Positions 1 through 9,834 are shown, counted from the stretch's first letter. The stretch is 64,000 bases of DNA from Haemophilus parainfluenzae (GCF_014931275.1 NZ_CP063110.1:561001-625000), one strand, 5' to 3'. The notes: generated by a model not told the origin, from the letters alone. Made by a program: numbers and translations.

Positions 1-1
1 G

Positions 2-3000
2 CATCTAGCTAGTGGCCAAATTAATGCTAAAGCAGGTACCCTTGATTTATCTGAAAGTCAATCAACAGCTGATAGTATTGCTTTCCAATCTACTCAATCA
101 CCTTTAAATTTGAATCAAGCAACATTATACAGTGAGGGGAATACTACATTAATCAGTCCAGACGCTATTCTAGCGGAGAATACTAACCTAAATGCAGGGC
201 ATTTTGTGATAGATACTGCACAACTTAATAATAAGAAGAGTAGCTGGATTCAACGTGGTAAAGAAGCCTTTTCACTGAATTTAAAAAAAGGGCTAGATAA
301 TACTCAAGGGAAAATCGCTGCTGAAGGGTTGATCTCTATTCAAAGTCCGTTAATTCAAAATAATCAAGGTGTGATTTGGTCAAATCAAGGTGTGAAACTT
401 AACACAAATGCAGGACATATAGAGTCTCAATCTGGTTATTTATTTGGAAAAAATAGTCTTGATATTAGTACTTCAACATTAAATAACCAGAAAGGTGAAA
501 TGTTAGGTGGACAAGTTTTATTGACTGCGCAGCAAGTTAATAATGAGGAAGGAAAGTTAATTGCCGGAAATCGCGCAGATTTATCAGTTAATCAATTTAA
601 TAATCAGCGTGGTATTGTTTATAGCCAAGGTGAACTATCATTAAAAACAGAAAATCTACACAACCAAGATGGCATTATTTCATCGGTTTCTCGTGCGACA
701 TTGCTTGCAAATGATTTAAATAACCTTAAAGGAGTGATTCAGGGAGAGTCTGATTTAACGATTCAAACCCAAAATTTAAATAATACACAAGGTGATATTT
801 CAGCGAAAACAGCAGCGATTTCTTCAGCTGCAATAAATAATGCACAAGGTGTAATTTCATCTCAGGATTTAACATTATCTGGTACAGATTTAAATAACAA
901 AGGTGGCATTGTTCAAAGTGTGAATTCAACATTAAATTTGACCGCACTTGATAACCAAGCTGAAGATGATAAAGGCTCTTTGGTTAGTGCAACAAATCGT
1001 TTAGTGTTGAATGTTACAAATGTAAATAATAAAAATACAAAAGCTAAACAAGATACTCTTACCCAAGGTATTCAAACAGCTAATTTAGTAATGAATGCGG
1101 ATCATATTGAAAACCAATCTGGCGGCATTTATGTTGGAAAATCAGCAAATCTTACAATTAATCAATCTCTTGATAATCAAAAAGGTGAGATTTTATCAAC
1201 TGGTCGAGTTGATATTATAAATCCAGATTTGACCTTAGTTGTAAATAATGCACTAGGGACAATTGAATCAGTGATTGGAACGACATTGCAAGCTAAAACA
1301 TTAGTTGATGAGGGGTCAATTAGTACAAAAGGAGATTTGGGTATTGAGTTAAATGATAGCTTTACCCTAAATAAAGCCTTTGGTGTAGGCAATAATCTTA
1401 CTTTTAAAACAAAAGGTGATTTTGTTAATAACTCCAACCTTGTGGTAGGTAATTCAGCATCAGTTGAAGGATCTACTATTCAAAATAGTGCTAATGCAGA
1501 AATTTCTTCAATAAATACACGTATTCAAACTAATAAGCTAAATAACTTTGGCTTAATTGATGGCGATACCACAGTGATTAAAGCCAATGATGTAAATAAC
1601 ATTGGTACGGCACGTATTTATGGAGGACACCTTGCAATTCAAGCAAACAATTTAAATAACCTTGAGAATGCTGACGGAACAGCGGCGACAATTGCTGCTC
1701 GTGAGAGACTTGATTTAGGTGTCGGTAATTTAGTAAACCGTAACCATTCACTTATTATGAGTTTAGGTAATATCTATATTGGTGGACAGTTAAATGAAAA
1801 TAATCAAGCAACTGGTTACGCAAATAGTATTGATAACGGTAGTGCAACCATTGAAGCTTTAGGAAGTGGTTGGATTAAAACCCATCGTCTGCTAAACCAC
1901 GATTTACATTTAAGGTTAGGACATAAATATACTAAAAATCATTTTGTTACGTATTCCCCGTTTGATAGCAGTGCGACTTATTATAGTAATGAAGGAGAAA
2001 AAGGTGAGGGCTATTTAGATCATGTTAATAATAGTCGTCATAATAGCAATCAATATTTTCGTTTCAATGATGGACGTAAAGCTGTGGCAGCTCAAAATTG
2101 GCTGAAACAAGATTACATTCGAACCACAGATACTAATACCATTGAACACCAAGACCCAGGTAAATTGCTTATCGGGCAATCTTTACATTTGGAAGGGGGG
2201 GAGTATACGAATAAACACTCCCGAATTGTGATTGGTGACACTTTATATTTAGCAGATAAAGCGATTAAGGAACCCGTTAGTACAGTAAGTCAAGGATTAC
2301 TAAAACTGGATAATATTGATGTTGATGGTGAAATTCATCGTCGAGACATCGGTTTGAAAGAAGACATTATAAAAGAAAAGAATCGTCATGGTGTGAGAGG
2401 TAGAAAAGTTTGGGCTGTGTATGGTCGAAATAAACAAAAAATCGACCGCCTATTACCTGTCGAACCGTTTAAATTTGGGCTGGAACTTTTAAAAATAGGT
2501 GAGCCGGTGGAGTCTACTGGCGCAATTGTTGGGAATAAATCAGATTTCCAAGGCGTTTCATTAGCAGAGAAAACACCTTTAAATACAGATTTAAATGTTC
2601 ATCGCGTTAATCTAGAAGCAATCACGTCTGGAGTGATGAAAAATAAAGATAACCTTGATATCAAAACGCATTTACCAGATATTTCATTGCCACAGGCAAG
2701 CCTTTACAAAATTAACCCAGTGCTATCTAGTCAATACCTAGTGGAAACTGATCCACGTTTTATTCAGAAATCTAAATGGCTAAGTTCTGATTATATGTTT
2801 AAACAGATTCATAACGATCCGAAAAATATTTTGAAACGTTTAGGGGATGGTTTCTATGAACAACGTTTAGTTAATGAACAAATTAATCAACTTACTGGTA
2901 GACGTTTCCTTCAAGGGTATTCGTCAGATTATGAACAGTATAAAGCCTTGATGGATAATGGTGCGCAATATGCAACGAAACTTAATTTGATCCCTGGCGT

Positions 3001-6000
3001 AGCATTGACGGCTGAGCAGATGAAACAGCTCACTTCAGACATGGTATGGATGGTGAAACGTGAAGTTACGTTAAAAGATGGTACGAAAACAGAAGTACTT
3101 GCACCACAGGTTTATGTAGTAGGCCGTAATGCAGATATTGATAGTCGAGGCGCAGTGATTTCAGCCAACGATGTGATTGTCAATATTCAAGGCGACATTC
3201 AAAACAGTGGAGTTATTTCTGGGCGTAATTTGACCCATTTGGCGGCAAATAATATAGAAAACCTAGGCGGAAAATTGCAAGGGCGTGAGCTTTACTTAAA
3301 AGCGAAAGAAACTCTTAATAATCTCGGTGGAGAACTCAATGCAGAAGAGCGTTTAGTGGCTCAAGCTAAAAACATTAACATAGAAAGCCGTACGAGTGAA
3401 ACCGAGGATACTGGCAATTTTTACCGCAAATCCCTTGTTCAGCAAGCCTCAATTAATGTGGGTAGAAAAGATGCAGCTGACAAGGGGCAAAAAGGCAATG
3501 CTCTTTTAATGGCAACGGAAAATATCACAGTAAAAGGCGCTAACTTTAATATTAAAGGTGATGCTGTATTGCAAGCGGGTGATAAATTAAATCTCGACAC
3601 GATTGAAACCCAAAACAAAGAACATTATGTCTCTAACGCTGATAATTATTACAAGCTTGATCAAAAACAAGAAGTTGGCAGTCAGTTAAATGTGACTGGA
3701 AACTTTGATGCTATAGGTAAAAGTGCGGTTGAAATGCGAGGCGTTTCTGTAACCAGTAATGGCACCATGAATGTGATGTCTGAGGGGAATATTAATATCC
3801 AAGAAGCCCGTTATAAAGAGCAGCTTTCTAGTGGTTCAAAAAGTAAATCTAGAGGTTTAACAAGTTCAACGACAGAAGTTTATCGACATAAACACGATTA
3901 TGATGTTGCGGAAGCCTCAAATTTGGATGTGGATAAGATAAATATCCATTCAACTAAGGGTAATATTACTATTCAGGGCTCAAATGTGGCGGCAGGTAAT
4001 GGCTTGACGATGAAGGGTAAGAACATTGATATTCGTGAGGCTGAGAACCGAATTTATTCTGATGATTTTTATAGCAAGAAAAAATCAGGAATGCTAGGTG
4101 CTGGTATCGGGGTTGCTTTCGGTACCCAAAAACAAACTACGGAAAGTGGCCAAACTAAGCTTTATGCCCAAAGTAGTCAAGTTGGTAGCCTCAAGGGGAA
4201 TACTACAATAATTGCCGAGCAATCATACACACAAACAGCGAGTACAGTGAAAGCAATAGAGGGTGATGTAAATATTTTAGCTCAAAAAGCTGAAATTAAA
4301 GCAGCAGATGATAAATATGAAACGAATACTAAGCAAACTTTTCAGCAAAAAGGCGTTACTATTTCCTTAAGTTCTCCAGTGATTTCAGCTATTCAGGGAG
4401 TAGCTAAATCAGCTGAAATGATAGGGAAAAGTAAGCATGCTCGAGTAAATGCAATGACAGCAGCTAATAGCGTGTATAACGTGGTTCAAGCAGGTCAAGC
4501 TCTAGGTGAGTTAGCTGGCGCTGCTAGTGGTGCAGGGCAAGCAGCTGGTGGTTCTACGGGAGTTAAAATTTCAATCACTTATGGTCAACAACAAAGTGAA
4601 TCCAGAACACATACAGTGGGTAATACCGCTGCTAAGTCTCAAGTCAATGCTGGCGGTAAAGTGAATATCATCGCTACAGGAGCGGGTAAAGCATCAAATA
4701 TTGATATTGTTGGATCTGATATATGGGGAAAACAAGGAACAACTTTAATTGCTGATAATCAAGTAAATATCAAAGCAGCAGAGCAAACACATCAAGAGCG
4801 TAGTACTAACAAATCCAGTGGATTTAACGCTGGGGTTGCTATTGCTATTGGAAAAGGAGTTTCAGCTGGATTAACTGTAGGTGGCAACTATGGTAAAGGT
4901 TATGGTAACGGCGATGAAACTACATATGTAGCAAGTCATGTAGGTGATATCCAAAGTAAAACCGTGATTCAGGCAGGTGGAGATGCTAATGTAATTGGTT
5001 CAAGTATCCAAGGAAAACGAGTAGAGCTTAGTGCGGAAAACCTCAATATTGAGAGCTTGCAAAATAAAGCAAGCTATGATGGAAAACAAATGAACGTAAA
5101 TGGTTCAATAACAGTTGGTTATGGTTTTTCTGCTGATGGTGGTTATAGTAAGTCTAAAATGAATTCAAACCATGCATCTGTGAATGAACAGGCAGGAATT
5201 TATTCAGGTGATGAAGGCTATGATGTGAATGTAAAAAATCATACAGATTTAAAAGGTGCGATCATTACTTCAACTCAACAAGCTGAAAGCTTAGGATTAA
5301 ATCAATTTAGTACTGGTACATTAAGCCATAGTGATATTGAAAACCACTCATCTTATAAAGGTTCTTCAATAGGCATATCTGCTAAGGGAGATGCAAATGG
5401 CGGATGGACTGGCCAAGAGAAAAATGGTATTTCTGGTAGTGTGGGTTATGGTCGCGAAAGTGATAATCAAGATAGTGTGACTAAAAGCGGTATCAATACT
5501 CAAAATATTAAAATCCGCAATGAAAACGCACAACAAGCACGTACAGGGAAATCCATCACCGAGACCCTTGCAGCAATTAAAACCGATATCAGTACTGATA
5601 ATGCAGAAAGTCAAAGTGGTAAATTAGAAAATCGTTTTGATAAGAATGCCTTACAAAAAGAGCTTAATGTACAAGTCGAGGCAACAAAAGGGTTTGTTCA
5701 AACAGCGAGTGCAGCTGGGAATGCAATTGCAAATAAATTAGGTGAAGAAGCTGTTGCTAAACAACGTGAAGCACAAGCTGCTCAAGAAGTTGCTGACCGT
5801 GCGTATAAAGCTAACCCAAGCAAAGAAAATGAAACCGCATTAAATACCGCGAATCAAAATCTGATAACGGCTAATAATGAAGCAGACAAGTGGCAAACTG
5901 GAGGAGAATATAAGCGAAAAATTGATGGCGCAATGAATGCGATTTCTGCAGCATTGGGTGGTTTGCCAGCAGCGGGTATTGCTACCTCCGCACTTTCGCC

Positions 6001-6418
6001 AGAAATAAATCATCAAATTAAGCTAGCCACTGAGGGTAGTCCTATGGCTAATAAGGTTGCCCATGCACTTTGGGGCGCGGTGGAAGCTTACTCCGCAAAT
6101 CAAAATGCAGCAGCGGGAGCTGGCGGTGCTTTAGCGGGTGAGGTGATGGCTGATGTAATTGCAAAAGAGCTTTATGGTAAAAAGCCTAACCAACTTAATC
6201 GAGAAGAGAAAGAGGTCGTATCTTCTGTTAGTCAAGCAGCCGGTGCTTTAGTGGGTGGAGTGGCAGCAAATAGTAGTCAAGGAATTGGTGTAGGACTAAC
6301 TACGGCTAAGAATGCTGTGGAGAACAACCTTCTTTCTAAAAACGAAGATGAAGAACTTTTCAATATTTCAGAAAAGTTTGAAAAAGAAAAAGGGCTAAAA
6401 CAGAAAGAAAAAATATAG
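2..6418 (+). CDS. cdiA: CdiA/FhaB-type two-partner-secretion exoprotein, 5' end outside window
   Basis: The frame is open to the left edge, so the gene starts upstream; the first possible TTG in the window is internal. The visible 2138 residues are FHA-type beta-helix sequence: dozens of short repeats with asparagine pairs (LNN, VNN) over roughly the first 600 residues, then a large non-repetitive insert, then further filamentous repeats. The C-terminal part has the PT-VENN pretoxin pattern (hydrophobic Ala/Gly-rich helices) with VENN encoded at 6317-6328. Family knowledge: such proteins are exported by a CdiB/FhaC outer-membrane partner (not in the window) and deliver a variable toxin tail beyond VENN into neighbouring cells. 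Here the frame stops 30 codons after VENN, just after an A6 tract at 6408-6413. The expected toxin tail continues in another frame, so this allele looks frameshifted or phase-off. FhaB-like adhesin without toxin function is the alternative. Confidence 0.9.
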   Translation, partial: HLASGQINAKAGTLDLSESQSTADSIAFQSTQSPLNLNQATLYSEGNTTLISPDAILAENTNLNAGHFVIDTAQLNNKKSSWIQRGKEAFSLNLKKGLDNTQGKIAAEGLISIQSPLIQNNQGVIWSNQGVKLNTNAGHIESQSGYLFGKNSLDISTSTLNNQKGEMLGGQVLLTAQQVNNEEGKLIAGNRADLSVNQFNNQRGIVYSQGELSLKTENLHNQDGIISSVSRATLLANDLNNLKGVIQGESDLTIQTQNLNNTQGDISAKTAAISSAAINNAQGVISSQDLTLSGTDLNNKGGIVQSVNSTLNLTALDNQAEDDKGSLVSATNRLVLNVTNVNNKNTKAKQDTLTQGIQTANLVMNADHIENQSGGIYVGKSANLTINQSLDNQKGEILSTGRVDIINPDLTLVVNNALGTIESVIGTTLQAKTLVDEGSISTKGDLGIELNDSFTLNKAFGVGNNLTFKTKGDFVNNSNLVVGNSASVEGSTIQNSANAEISSINTRIQTNKLNNFGLIDGDTTVIKANDVNNIGTARIYGGHLAIQANNLNNLENADGTAATIAARERLDLGVGNLVNRNHSLIMSLGNIYIGGQLNENNQATGYANSIDNGSATIEALGSGWIKTHRLLNHDLHLRLGHKYTKNHFVTYSPFDSSATYYSNEGEKGEGYLDHVNNSRHNSNQYFRFNDGRKAVAAQNWLKQDYIRTTDTNTIEHQDPGKLLIGQSLHLEGGEYTNKHSRIVIGDTLYLADKAIKEPVSTVSQGLLKLDNIDVDGEIHRRDIGLKEDIIKEKNRHGVRGRKVWAVYGRNKQKIDRLLPVEPFKFGLELLKIGEPVESTGAIVGNKSDFQGVSLAEKTPLNTDLNVHRVNLEAITSGVMKNKDNLDIKTHLPDISLPQASLYKINPVLSSQYLVETDPRFIQKSKWLSSDYMFKQIHNDPKNILKRLGDGFYEQRLVNEQINQLTGRRFLQGYSSDYEQYKALMDNGAQYATKLNLIPGVALTAEQMKQLTSDMVWMVKREVTLKDGTKTEVLAPQVYVVGRNADIDSRGAVISANDVIVNIQGDIQNSGVISGRNLTHLAANNIENLGGKLQGRELYLKAKETLNNLGGELNAEERLVAQAKNINIESRTSETEDTGNFYRKSLVQQASINVGRKDAADKGQKGNALLMATENITVKGANFNIKGDAVLQAGDKLNLDTIETQNKEHYVSNADNYYKLDQKQEVGSQLNVTGNFDAIGKSAVEMRGVSVTSNGTMNVMSEGNINIQEARYKEQLSSGSKSKSRGLTSSTTEVYRHKHDYDVAEASNLDVDKINIHSTKGNITIQGSNVAAGNGLTMKGKNIDIREAENRIYSDDFYSKKKSGMLGAGIGVAFGTQKQTTESGQTKLYAQSSQVGSLKGNTTIIAEQSYTQTASTVKAIEGDVNILAQKAEIKAADDKYETNTKQTFQQKGVTISLSSPVISAIQGVAKSAEMIGKSKHARVNAMTAANSVYNVVQAGQALGELAGAASGAGQAAGGSTGVKISITYGQQQSESRTHTVGNTAAKSQVNAGGKVNIIATGAGKASNIDIVGSDIWGKQGTTLIADNQVNIKAAEQTHQERSTNKSSGFNAGVAIAIGKGVSAGLTVGGNYGKGYGNGDETTYVASHVGDIQSKTVIQAGGDANVIGSSIQGKRVELSAENLNIESLQNKASYDGKQMNVNGSITVGYGFSADGGYSKSKMNSNHASVNEQAGIYSGDEGYDVNVKNHTDLKGAIITSTQQAESLGLNQFSTGTLSHSDIENHSSYKGSSIGISAKGDANGGWTGQEKNGISGSVGYGRESDNQDSVTKSGINTQNIKIRNENAQQARTGKSITETLAAIKTDISTDNAESQSGKLENRFDKNALQKELNVQVEATKGFVQTASAAGNAIANKLGEEAVAKQREAQAAQEVADRAYKANPSKENETALNTANQNLITANNEADKWQTGGEYKRKIDGAMNAISAALGGLPAAGIATSALSPEINHQIKLATEGSPMANKVAHALWGAVEAYSANQNAAAGAGGALAGEVMADVIAKELYGKKPNQLNREEKEVVSSVSQAAGALVGGVAANSSQGIGVGLTTAKNAVENNLLSKNEDEELFNISEKFEKEKGLKQKEKI

Positions 6419-6850
6419 GCGGAGAATTATTGAAAAAAGATTCTTATATTAATTTTTTAATTCGCCTAAACCAAAAAGATCCTAGCCAATTAACGGAGGG
6501 GCAAAAGAATTATTTAGCAGTTGAATTACATAAAAAATCGCAAGATCGTGGAATGTTCCTGTATCTGATTTATATAACTGGGATTTTTCTAAAGAAATCA
6601 AAAGAAATGACTCTGCGTTAACAAAATATCTATCAGATGAAATTAAATTTTGGGACAGTTATGTCGGTAAACAGGCACAATCTTTTGCGATAGGTGCTTT
6701 AGCCGCAGGGGGGGGGGGTGCTGCTGTTAGAGTTATTCCTAAGGCTGCTGGATATTTACAAGAGACAGCAGTACTTTCAGCTAGAAATCCAGTTGCTGCA
6801 GAAATGGTAGTGACAGGAGGATATAATGCAGGGAAGATATCTTATAAGGC
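6061..6850 (+). repeat. Direct repeat copy 1 (cdiA 3' tail)
   Basis: This stretch is nearly identical at DNA level to 8389-9180. It covers the end of the pretoxin domain, VENN and the first part of the toxin tail. Identity fades in the last third of the tail, where the toxin tip would lie. The repeat is the footprint of a tandem duplication of the CDI module. Confidence 0.85.
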
Positions 6851-7217
6851 TTATGATGGGCAGTATAAAAATGAAGGGGAACTTTTAAATGATATTTATG
6901 GTACTGGTAAGGATATTTTAAAAGTACCAGTAATGTCTAAATTAGGACCTGTAGAGCAATTTTTTGTAAATCCTGCTGTTGATTTAATGTATGAGGTAAA
7001 TAAAGTTGGAGCTACTGATAAACAAATAAAAACTGAAATGATTGGTTCTGTAACAGGAGCTAGTTATGGATTGTTGTCTGAGTTCACTTTAGGTAAATAT
7101 TCTAAATTTGATGGAGTACCGAAAGTGCTCTTTAATGTAGTGGGCGGTTCTATAGCCTCTGATGAGGTAAAAAAAATATATAGCGATAGCAGTAATGAGA
7201 AAGTGGGGAGTAAGTAA
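6412..7217 (+). pseudogene. Out-of-frame toxin tail (CdiA-CT) of the first module
   Basis: Downstream of the cdiA stop the sequence still encodes the tail, but in two other frames. From 6412 it reads KNIGGELLKKDSY in one frame. At the A6 tract 6532-6537 it shifts again (the second module has A4 at the same place). It then stays open to 7217, through a G11 tract at 6708-6718 and the internal ATG at 6804. Comparison with the second module shows that these pieces form one continuous protein tail of about 265 residues. It has Ala/Gly-rich hydrophobic stretches and ends in a Lys-rich tip. The toxin activity is unknown; a membrane-acting toxin is inferred from hydrophobicity and the tiny hydrophobic ORF that follows. 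It could also be a phase-variable rather than dead tail. Confidence 0.7.
6708..6718 (+). repeat. G11 homopolymer inside the toxin tail
   Basis: Eleven consecutive G residues encode a glycine run in the toxin tail. At the same place the second module uses mixed glycine and valine codons (gga ggt ggc gtc). At its present length the tract is in frame with the following 165 codons. A tract of this length is prone to slipped-strand mispairing. Confidence 0.9.
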
Positions 7218-7396
7218 TGAAGAATATTATTTTAACTTTACTGTCTTTCTTTGGGGCTGTTATTTTATTTTTTATTGTATTGTTGTATGCTCAAATGGAT
7301 GTAGGGATAATAAATATCCATTATGATTTATTAATTGAGAAGGCTTTTATTATGTCTCTAAAATTGCATTTTATTATTTTACCTATACATTTTTAA
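7217..7396 (+). CDS. Small hydrophobic protein, candidate CDI immunity protein
   Basis: The ATG overlaps the stop of the toxin tail by one base (TAATG), the usual translational coupling of cdiA-CT and cdiI. The 59-residue product starts MKNIILTLLSFFGAVILFFI, a clear membrane segment. After an A4 tract near 7357-7360 another frame continues a second hydrophobic segment and ends at a TGA at 7411-7413 after basic residues. The original protein may therefore have had two membrane helices and about 65 residues. Small membrane immunity proteins are known for membrane-active CdiA tails (E. coli EC93). Function is inferred from position only. Confidence 0.5.
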   Translation: MKNIILTLLSFFGAVILFFIVLLYAQMDVGIINIHYDLLIEKAFIMSLKLHFIILPIHF

Positions 7397-7505
7397 TATC
7401 TAGAAGGAAATGAGAGAGATATTTCAAAAAAGTATGTCAAAAATATCAAGATCTTAGTTTTTAGATTTCTAGAAGCTTATAGGTTGTTTGAAAGGCATAT
7501 AATAC

Positions 7506-7561
7506 AAAGTGCGGTCAATTTTCAAAGAGTTTTTAAACTTCTCAAAAATTGACCGCACTTT
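7506..7561 (+). terminator. Inverted uptake-sequence pair, terminator-like
   Basis: AAAGTGCGGTCAATTTT and its exact complement form a 17-bp stem with a 22-base loop, followed by a T run. It lies after the first immunity candidate. The same arrangement recurs after the second module at 9761-9800. Confidence 0.75.
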
Positions 7562-7589
7562 TTGTATTTTCAACGATGCTTATGGTAAG

Positions 7590-7733
7590 CAAATCTTATA
7601 ATTTCACATCCAACTTCGCGTAAGCTCGTTCTACTTTTTCCAATGCTTTTTCCACAGAAATATCACGAGCGAGTAAGACACCTAAATGGCGATGGCCATT
7701 GACTTAGTCTTTTCCGAAAATATGAATATTACT
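7590..7733 (-). pseudogene. Remnant of the purT 3' end
   Basis: About 140 bases match the 3' end of the intact purT downstream (9829-9970), including the stop codon context and the last roughly 40 codons, with scattered substitutions. The flanking terminator also matches. The remnant is abruptly joined at about 7735 to coding sequence of the second cdiA fragment. It records that the module was originally bordered by purT and was duplicated or inserted together with the purT end. Confidence 0.85.
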
Positions 7734-7738
7734 ATTAA

Positions 7739-9543
7739 CCTAAACCCAGCATTGGTTATAGTAAAGATTCCGATAGCCAATCTAGCACAACAAAAAGTGG
7801 TATTAATACACAAAATATCATTATTAAAGATCAAGCTGAGCAATTAAAACGTACAGGTAAAATGGTACAAGAAGAAATTGCGGCGATTAAAACCGATATC
7901 ACTACAGAGAGTGCACCAAGTCAAAGTGGCAAATTAGAGAATCGTTTTAATAAAGATGATGTTCAAAAAGAACTCGATTTCCAACGTGAGGTGACAGAGA
8001 AATTTGGACCAAATGTCGCGGAAGCTGGAAGTTTGCTTGCTAATAAATTTGGTGAAGAAGCGAAAGCGAAGCGTCATGAAGCCGCAATTGCGTTAGAAGA
8101 AGCAGAAAAAGCCAAGGCAGAAAACAACAACGAAACTAACCGCGCTTTAGTCAAACAAGCACGAGATAATTTTGAGACAGCGAGTCGCGAAGCCAAAGAA
8201 TGGGAAACGGGTGGAAGTCAACGCCTTGTCATTGATTCAGCATTAAATGTTATCAGCACCGCTTTAGCCGGCAGACCGGCAGCGGAAGTGGTGGCTTCAG
8301 GATTATCACCTGCGGTGAATAATCAAATTAAGAAAGCGACGACAGATGCAAAAGGTAATGTGAATACCACGCTCAATTTGACAGCTCATGCACTTTGGGG
8401 CGCGGTGGAAGCTTACTCCGCAAATCAAAACGCAGCAGCGGGAGCTGGTGGTGCTTTAGCGGGTGAGGTGATGGCTGATGTAATTGCAAAAGAGCTTTAT
8501 GGTAAAAAGCCGAACCAACTTAATCGAGAAGAGAAAGAAGTCGTGTCCTCTGTTAGTCAAGCAGCCGGTGCTTTAGTGGGTGGAGCGGCAGCAAATAGTA
8601 GTCAAGGAATTGGTGTAGGATTAACTACAGCTAAGAATGCAGTAGAGAATAATCTTCTTTCTAAAAATGAAGATGAAGAACTTTTCAATATTTCAGAAAA
8701 GTTTGAAAAAGCAAAAGAGCTAAAACAGAAAGAAAAAAAAAATAGAGGCGGAGAATTATTGAAAAAGATTCTTACATTAATTTTTTAATTCGCCTAAACC
8801 AAAAAGATCCTAGCCAATTAACGGAGGGGCAAAAGAATTATTTAGCTGTTGAATTACATAAAATCGCAAGATCGTGGAATGTTCCTGTATCTGATTTATA
8901 TAACTGGGATTTTTCTAAAGAAATCAAAAGAAATGACTCTGCGTTAACAAAATATCTATCAGATGAAATTAAATTTTGGGATAGTTATGTCGGTAAACAA
9001 GCTCAATCTTTTGCGATTGGTGCGTTAGCCGCAGGAGGTGGCGTCGCTGCTGTTAGAGTTATTCCTAAGGCTGCTGGATATTTACAAGAGACAGCAATAC
9101 TTTCAGCTAGAAACCCAGTTGCTGCAGAAATGGTAGTGACAGGAGGATATAAAGCAGGTGAGATATCCTATAAAGCTCATAGTGGCCAATATAAAACTGA
9201 AGATGAACTTAAAAGCGCTGTTTATGATGGTGCTAAAGATGTAATTAAGGTTCCTCTTCTTTCAAAATTAAAACCTGGAGCACAAGCTCTTAATAGTTTT
9301 GCGTTTGATTTAATGTATGAGGTTAATAAACCAGGAGCCACAGATAGACAAATTAGAAAGGAGATGATTGGCAGTTCAGCAGGTTCTCTTTCATCACTAG
9401 TTGTAAATGGTGTTTTATCTGGAACTCCTAATATCAATCCAGCGTTCAAAATATTTTCAAATGTGATCATTGGAGGATATGCTTCTGAGAAAAGCAAGTC
9501 TTTATATCAAGATAGTTTAAATCAGCACGAGGAGAAGAAATGA
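7739..9543 (+). pseudogene. 5'-truncated second cdiA tail with variant toxin tip (orphan CDI module)
   Basis: Coding similarity to the first CdiA starts at once after the purT remnant (GYSKDSDS, KSGINTQNI), without a start codon until the ATG at 7862. The piece carries the pretoxin region, VENN (8642-8653), an A10 tract at 8733-8742, and then a stop at 8786-8788. One base is missing in the A5 tract at 8762-8766 (A6 in module 1), so the tail continues in a second frame, open from 8746 to 9543. The first part of the tail is nearly identical to module 1, while the last roughly 120 residues differ substantially and keep only short shared blocks (DLMYEVNK, GATD, EMIGS). This fits an orphan cdiA-CT carrying an allelic toxin. 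It has no signal for secretion, so it could act only after recombination onto the full-length gene. Confidence 0.8.
8389..9180 (+). repeat. Direct repeat copy 2 (cdiA 3' tail)
   Basis: This is the partner of 6061-6850, about 2.3 kb downstream. The long near-identity would allow recombination between the full-length gene and the orphan module, exchanging the toxin tip and deleting the intervening DNA. Confidence 0.85.
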
Positions 9544-9741
9544 AGATAATCTTTAAATTAATTATTGCTTTTTTAGCTATTTATTTGGGGATATCTATAG
9601 CGATTATAGTTACAGGGGGTGGCATTAGGGGAAAATTATATAAAATATAAATTTATTTTTGAAGATTCTTTAAAACCTTCTTTATTTATATTTGCAGTTA
9701 TACTATTTTTTTTCAGTTACTTAATTGCACCTAAAAAATAA
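9540..9741 (+). pseudogene. Second tiny hydrophobic ORF, candidate orphan immunity gene, frameshifted
   Basis: The ATG overlaps the stop of the second toxin tail (ATGA), as in the first module. The first frame gives 36 residues with one membrane segment (MKIIFKLIIAFLAIYLGISI) and stops at 9650. A different frame continues from near the stop with a second hydrophobic helix and ends in APKK at 9741. The intact form would be about 66 residues with two helices. One indel therefore appears to have split it. It is only weakly similar to the first-module protein, as expected for allele-specific immunity. Confidence 0.45.
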
Positions 9742-9760
9742 TTGAGAAATACAATAGCAT

Positions 9761-9800
9761 AAAGTGCGGTTAAGAGTTAAAGTATCTTAAACCGCACTTT
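9761..9800 (+). terminator. Inverted uptake-sequence pair between CDI module and purT
   Basis: AAAGTGCGGTT and AACCGCACTTT face each other with a short loop and T residues on both sides. It can end transcription of the convergent second module and purT. Confidence 0.7.
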
Positions 9801-9834
9801 TCGTATTTTCAAAGATGCTTATGTTAAGTAAATC

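Noticed and set aside
110..6418. TTG at 110 as the start of the large exoprotein
   Set aside because: The same frame is open with similar repeat sequence to base 2, so the true start is upstream of the window.
6804..7217. Separate 137-residue gene starting at the ATG 6804 (and its partner at 9130)
   Set aside because: Both frames continue upstream without stop, and the two modules align across the ATG. They are internal parts of the toxin tail and not independent genes, although internal initiation cannot be excluded.
7862..8788. Intact 308-residue secreted protein
   Set aside because: Similarity to CdiA starts before this ATG at 7739, no signal sequence exists, and the end is a frameshift artefact; it is a truncated fragment.
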